A stretch of 32,180 nt of DNA from positions 1 through 32,180 of the forward strand of contig CAJTVR010000002.1 of the NCBI GenBank assembly GCA_910580075.1. Reading direction: 5' to 3'. The position numbers and the translations under genes were made by a program. Origin of the DNA: an uncultured Eubacterium sp. (GTDB taxonomy: Bacteria; Bacillota; Clostridia; Lachnospirales; Lachnospiraceae). Shown here one piece after another: positions 31,078 through 32,180 of this stretch (positions are counted from its first letter, which is position 1; each line of letters opens with the position of its first letter). The notes under the pieces are model-generated. The model was given only the letters and a program-made list of their open reading frames with translations, did not search any database and was not told where the DNA came from.

Positions 31078-32085
31078 ATGCATAACATACCGGATCAGGA
31101 ACAAATCAGTGAAAATCCATTAAATGGAGAACTTCTGAAAGAATCCGAATACACATACGATCAGAAATTCAAACAGTTATTTCAAAATAGGAAATTTCTT
31201 GTCCCTATTTTAAAAAATGTAGTAAAAGAATATAAAAACCTGACATTGTTTGAAATCGAAGACCTGATTGTTTCCATCACTGGAGAAGAAGAAGTTGCTG
31301 CCAGCATTGCTTCTGAAGATGTCGGCAGAGAAGATGAAATAAAAAACTGCTACGACGTGCTTATAGGCTGCCGGCTGCCGGAATCAGAGTCCTCAGTTAT
31401 GGTGGATCTGTATTTTGACCTGGAGATGCAGCGGGAGCAAAATCCCGGTTATCCGCTGCTGAAACGCGGTATTTACTACTGCAGCCGTATGATCAGCCGC
31501 CAGCTGACGAACACGCAGACAGCAGATTATGGAGCATTAAAGCCGGTATATTCAGTATGGATTATTATTAACGATATACCAAAAGCACTGCAGTATTCCA
31601 GATATGAAGTATCATTGAAAGGATCAGGCAGCTTAACAAATGCTGCATACGCCCAGAAACGTAAAAAATCCTATCACAATGCACTTAGCAGACTGGACAG
31701 CCAGATAGATATGATTCACCTGTGTCTGATTTTTCTGGCAGAAGATTTTATGGATCTGGACGAGACTGATGATGCACTGATCCGGTATATTCAGTCCATA
31801 TTTATCAGGAAATCTGCTGATGCTCACTATAACCCGTATGCAGATTATTCTAAATCTATTCAGAAGGAGGCGGATCATATTATGACTATTATGGATATGT
31901 TTGAGGCCAGGGGTGAAAAAAGAGGCATCGAAAGAGGCGTAGAATTGGGTACCGCCAGAGGTATTATCAATACCGGAAGACGCCATGCCTTCAGCGATCA
32001 GATTATCATTGAAGATATTGCTGCTCAGACTGGCTGCAGTTTCCAGGATGCAAAAAAAATACTGTATGATTATAACAATATGTAA
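31078..32085 (+). CDS. PD-(D/E)XK nuclease family transposase (Rpn/YhgA-like)
   Basis: This 335-residue protein of the PD-(D/E)XK superfamily is common in many copies in Lachnospiraceae and related to recombination-promoting nucleases. The N-terminal YDQKFKQLFQNRKFLVPIL is the family start. YDVLIGCRL near 92 and VDLYFDLEMQRE near 108-119 give the nuclease core (Asp, then Glu-x-Gln). YYCSRMISRQL and KPVYSVWIIIND follow. The C-terminal region has the repeated basic RGxxRGxERGxxxG pattern often seen in these proteins. AGGAGG lies 6 bases before the ATG. It is complete, and a second copy of part of its 3' region begins 41 bases after the stop. No terminal inverted repeats are seen. Confidence 0.85.
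   Translation: MHNIPDQEQISENPLNGELLKESEYTYDQKFKQLFQNRKFLVPILKNVVKEYKNLTLFEIEDLIVSITGEEEVAASIASEDVGREDEIKNCYDVLIGCRLPESESSVMVDLYFDLEMQREQNPGYPLLKRGIYYCSRMISRQLTNTQTADYGALKPVYSVWIIINDIPKALQYSRYEVSLKGSGSLTNAAYAQKRKKSYHNALSRLDSQIDMIHLCLIFLAEDFMDLDETDDALIRYIQSIFIRKSADAHYNPYADYSKSIQKEADHIMTIMDMFEARGEKRGIERGVELGTARGIINTGRRHAFSDQIIIEDIAAQTGCSFQDAKKILYDYNNM
31803..31857 (+). repeat. 55-bp direct repeat, copy 1 (inside the transposase gene)
   Basis: Bases 31803-31857 are identical to 32126-32180. This copy encodes the stretch around RKSADAHYNPYADYSKS near residue 252. Confidence 0.9.
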
Positions 32086-32125
32086 CTAATTCCAGAAAAT
32101 TACAGCATACAAGAACCGCCTAATG

Positions 32126-32180
32126 TATCAGGAAATCTGCTGATGCTCACTATAACCCGTATGCAGATTATTCTAAATCT
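32126..32180 (+). repeat. 55-bp direct repeat, copy 2 (runs off the window)
   Basis: This is an exact copy of part of the upstream transposase coding sequence, offset by 323 bases and still identical at the window's last base. It suggests a partial tandem duplication or a truncated second transposase gene beginning here. Confidence 0.9.

Overview
The window looks like chromosome from a low-to-mid GC Firmicute, most likely a gut Lachnospiraceae-type Clostridium. This rests on strong AGGAGG-type ribosome binding sites, sigma-A style promoters, a BspA-like LRR protein, a LoaP/EpsG capsule locus, a PD-(D/E)XK transposase of the kind common in that family, and no Gram-negative export genes. The species assignment is inference; no rRNA or tRNA is present.

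Positions 1-10.8 kb hold assorted single genes: a 5'-broken ABC substrate-binding protein, a large secreted leucine-rich-repeat protein, then on the minus strand a TIM-barrel sugar isomerase-like protein, an ECF sigma factor with a DUF2461 gene, and a secreted 5'-nucleotidase. On the plus strand there follow an AbrB/RelE toxin-antitoxin pair, with a copied piece of the toxin gene upstream, a roughly 98-bp palindromic MITE-like element, and an M56 (BlaR1-like) membrane metallopeptidase whose consensus promoter overlaps a BlaI-type dyad although no blaI gene is visible.

Positions 30.3-10.8 kb, all on the minus strand, form one surface-polysaccharide (capsule) locus. In transcription order it encodes an XRE regulator, a Wzz-like co-polymerase, a leader with two terminator-like hairpins, the antiterminator LoaP, a fused double-domain glycosyltransferase, a GT4, an EpsG-type polymerase, three more GT4 enzymes, a GT-A enzyme, an FkbM methyltransferase fragment, a Wzx flippase, a methyltransferase-like protein, a UDP-HexNAc 6-dehydrogenase and CapE-CapF-CapG. 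CapEFG convert UDP-GlcNAc to UDP-N-acetyl-L-fucosamine, and the dehydrogenase should supply a HexNAc uronic acid, so the repeat unit is predicted to contain both. No initiating phosphoglycosyl transferase and no complete tyrosine kinase are in the window.

The most interesting structure lies just upstream of the capsule locus. Two 26-bp near-identical inverted repeats (30355-30380 and 30653-30678) flank an AT-rich 272-bp segment that carries a minus-strand promoter aimed at the locus. This is the architecture of a phase-variable invertible promoter. Together with the LoaP attenuators and a G9 tract in a locus methyltransferase, it suggests several layers of on/off control over the polysaccharide. 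The right end of the window carries a PD-(D/E)XK transposase gene and the start of a duplicated piece of its 3' part.
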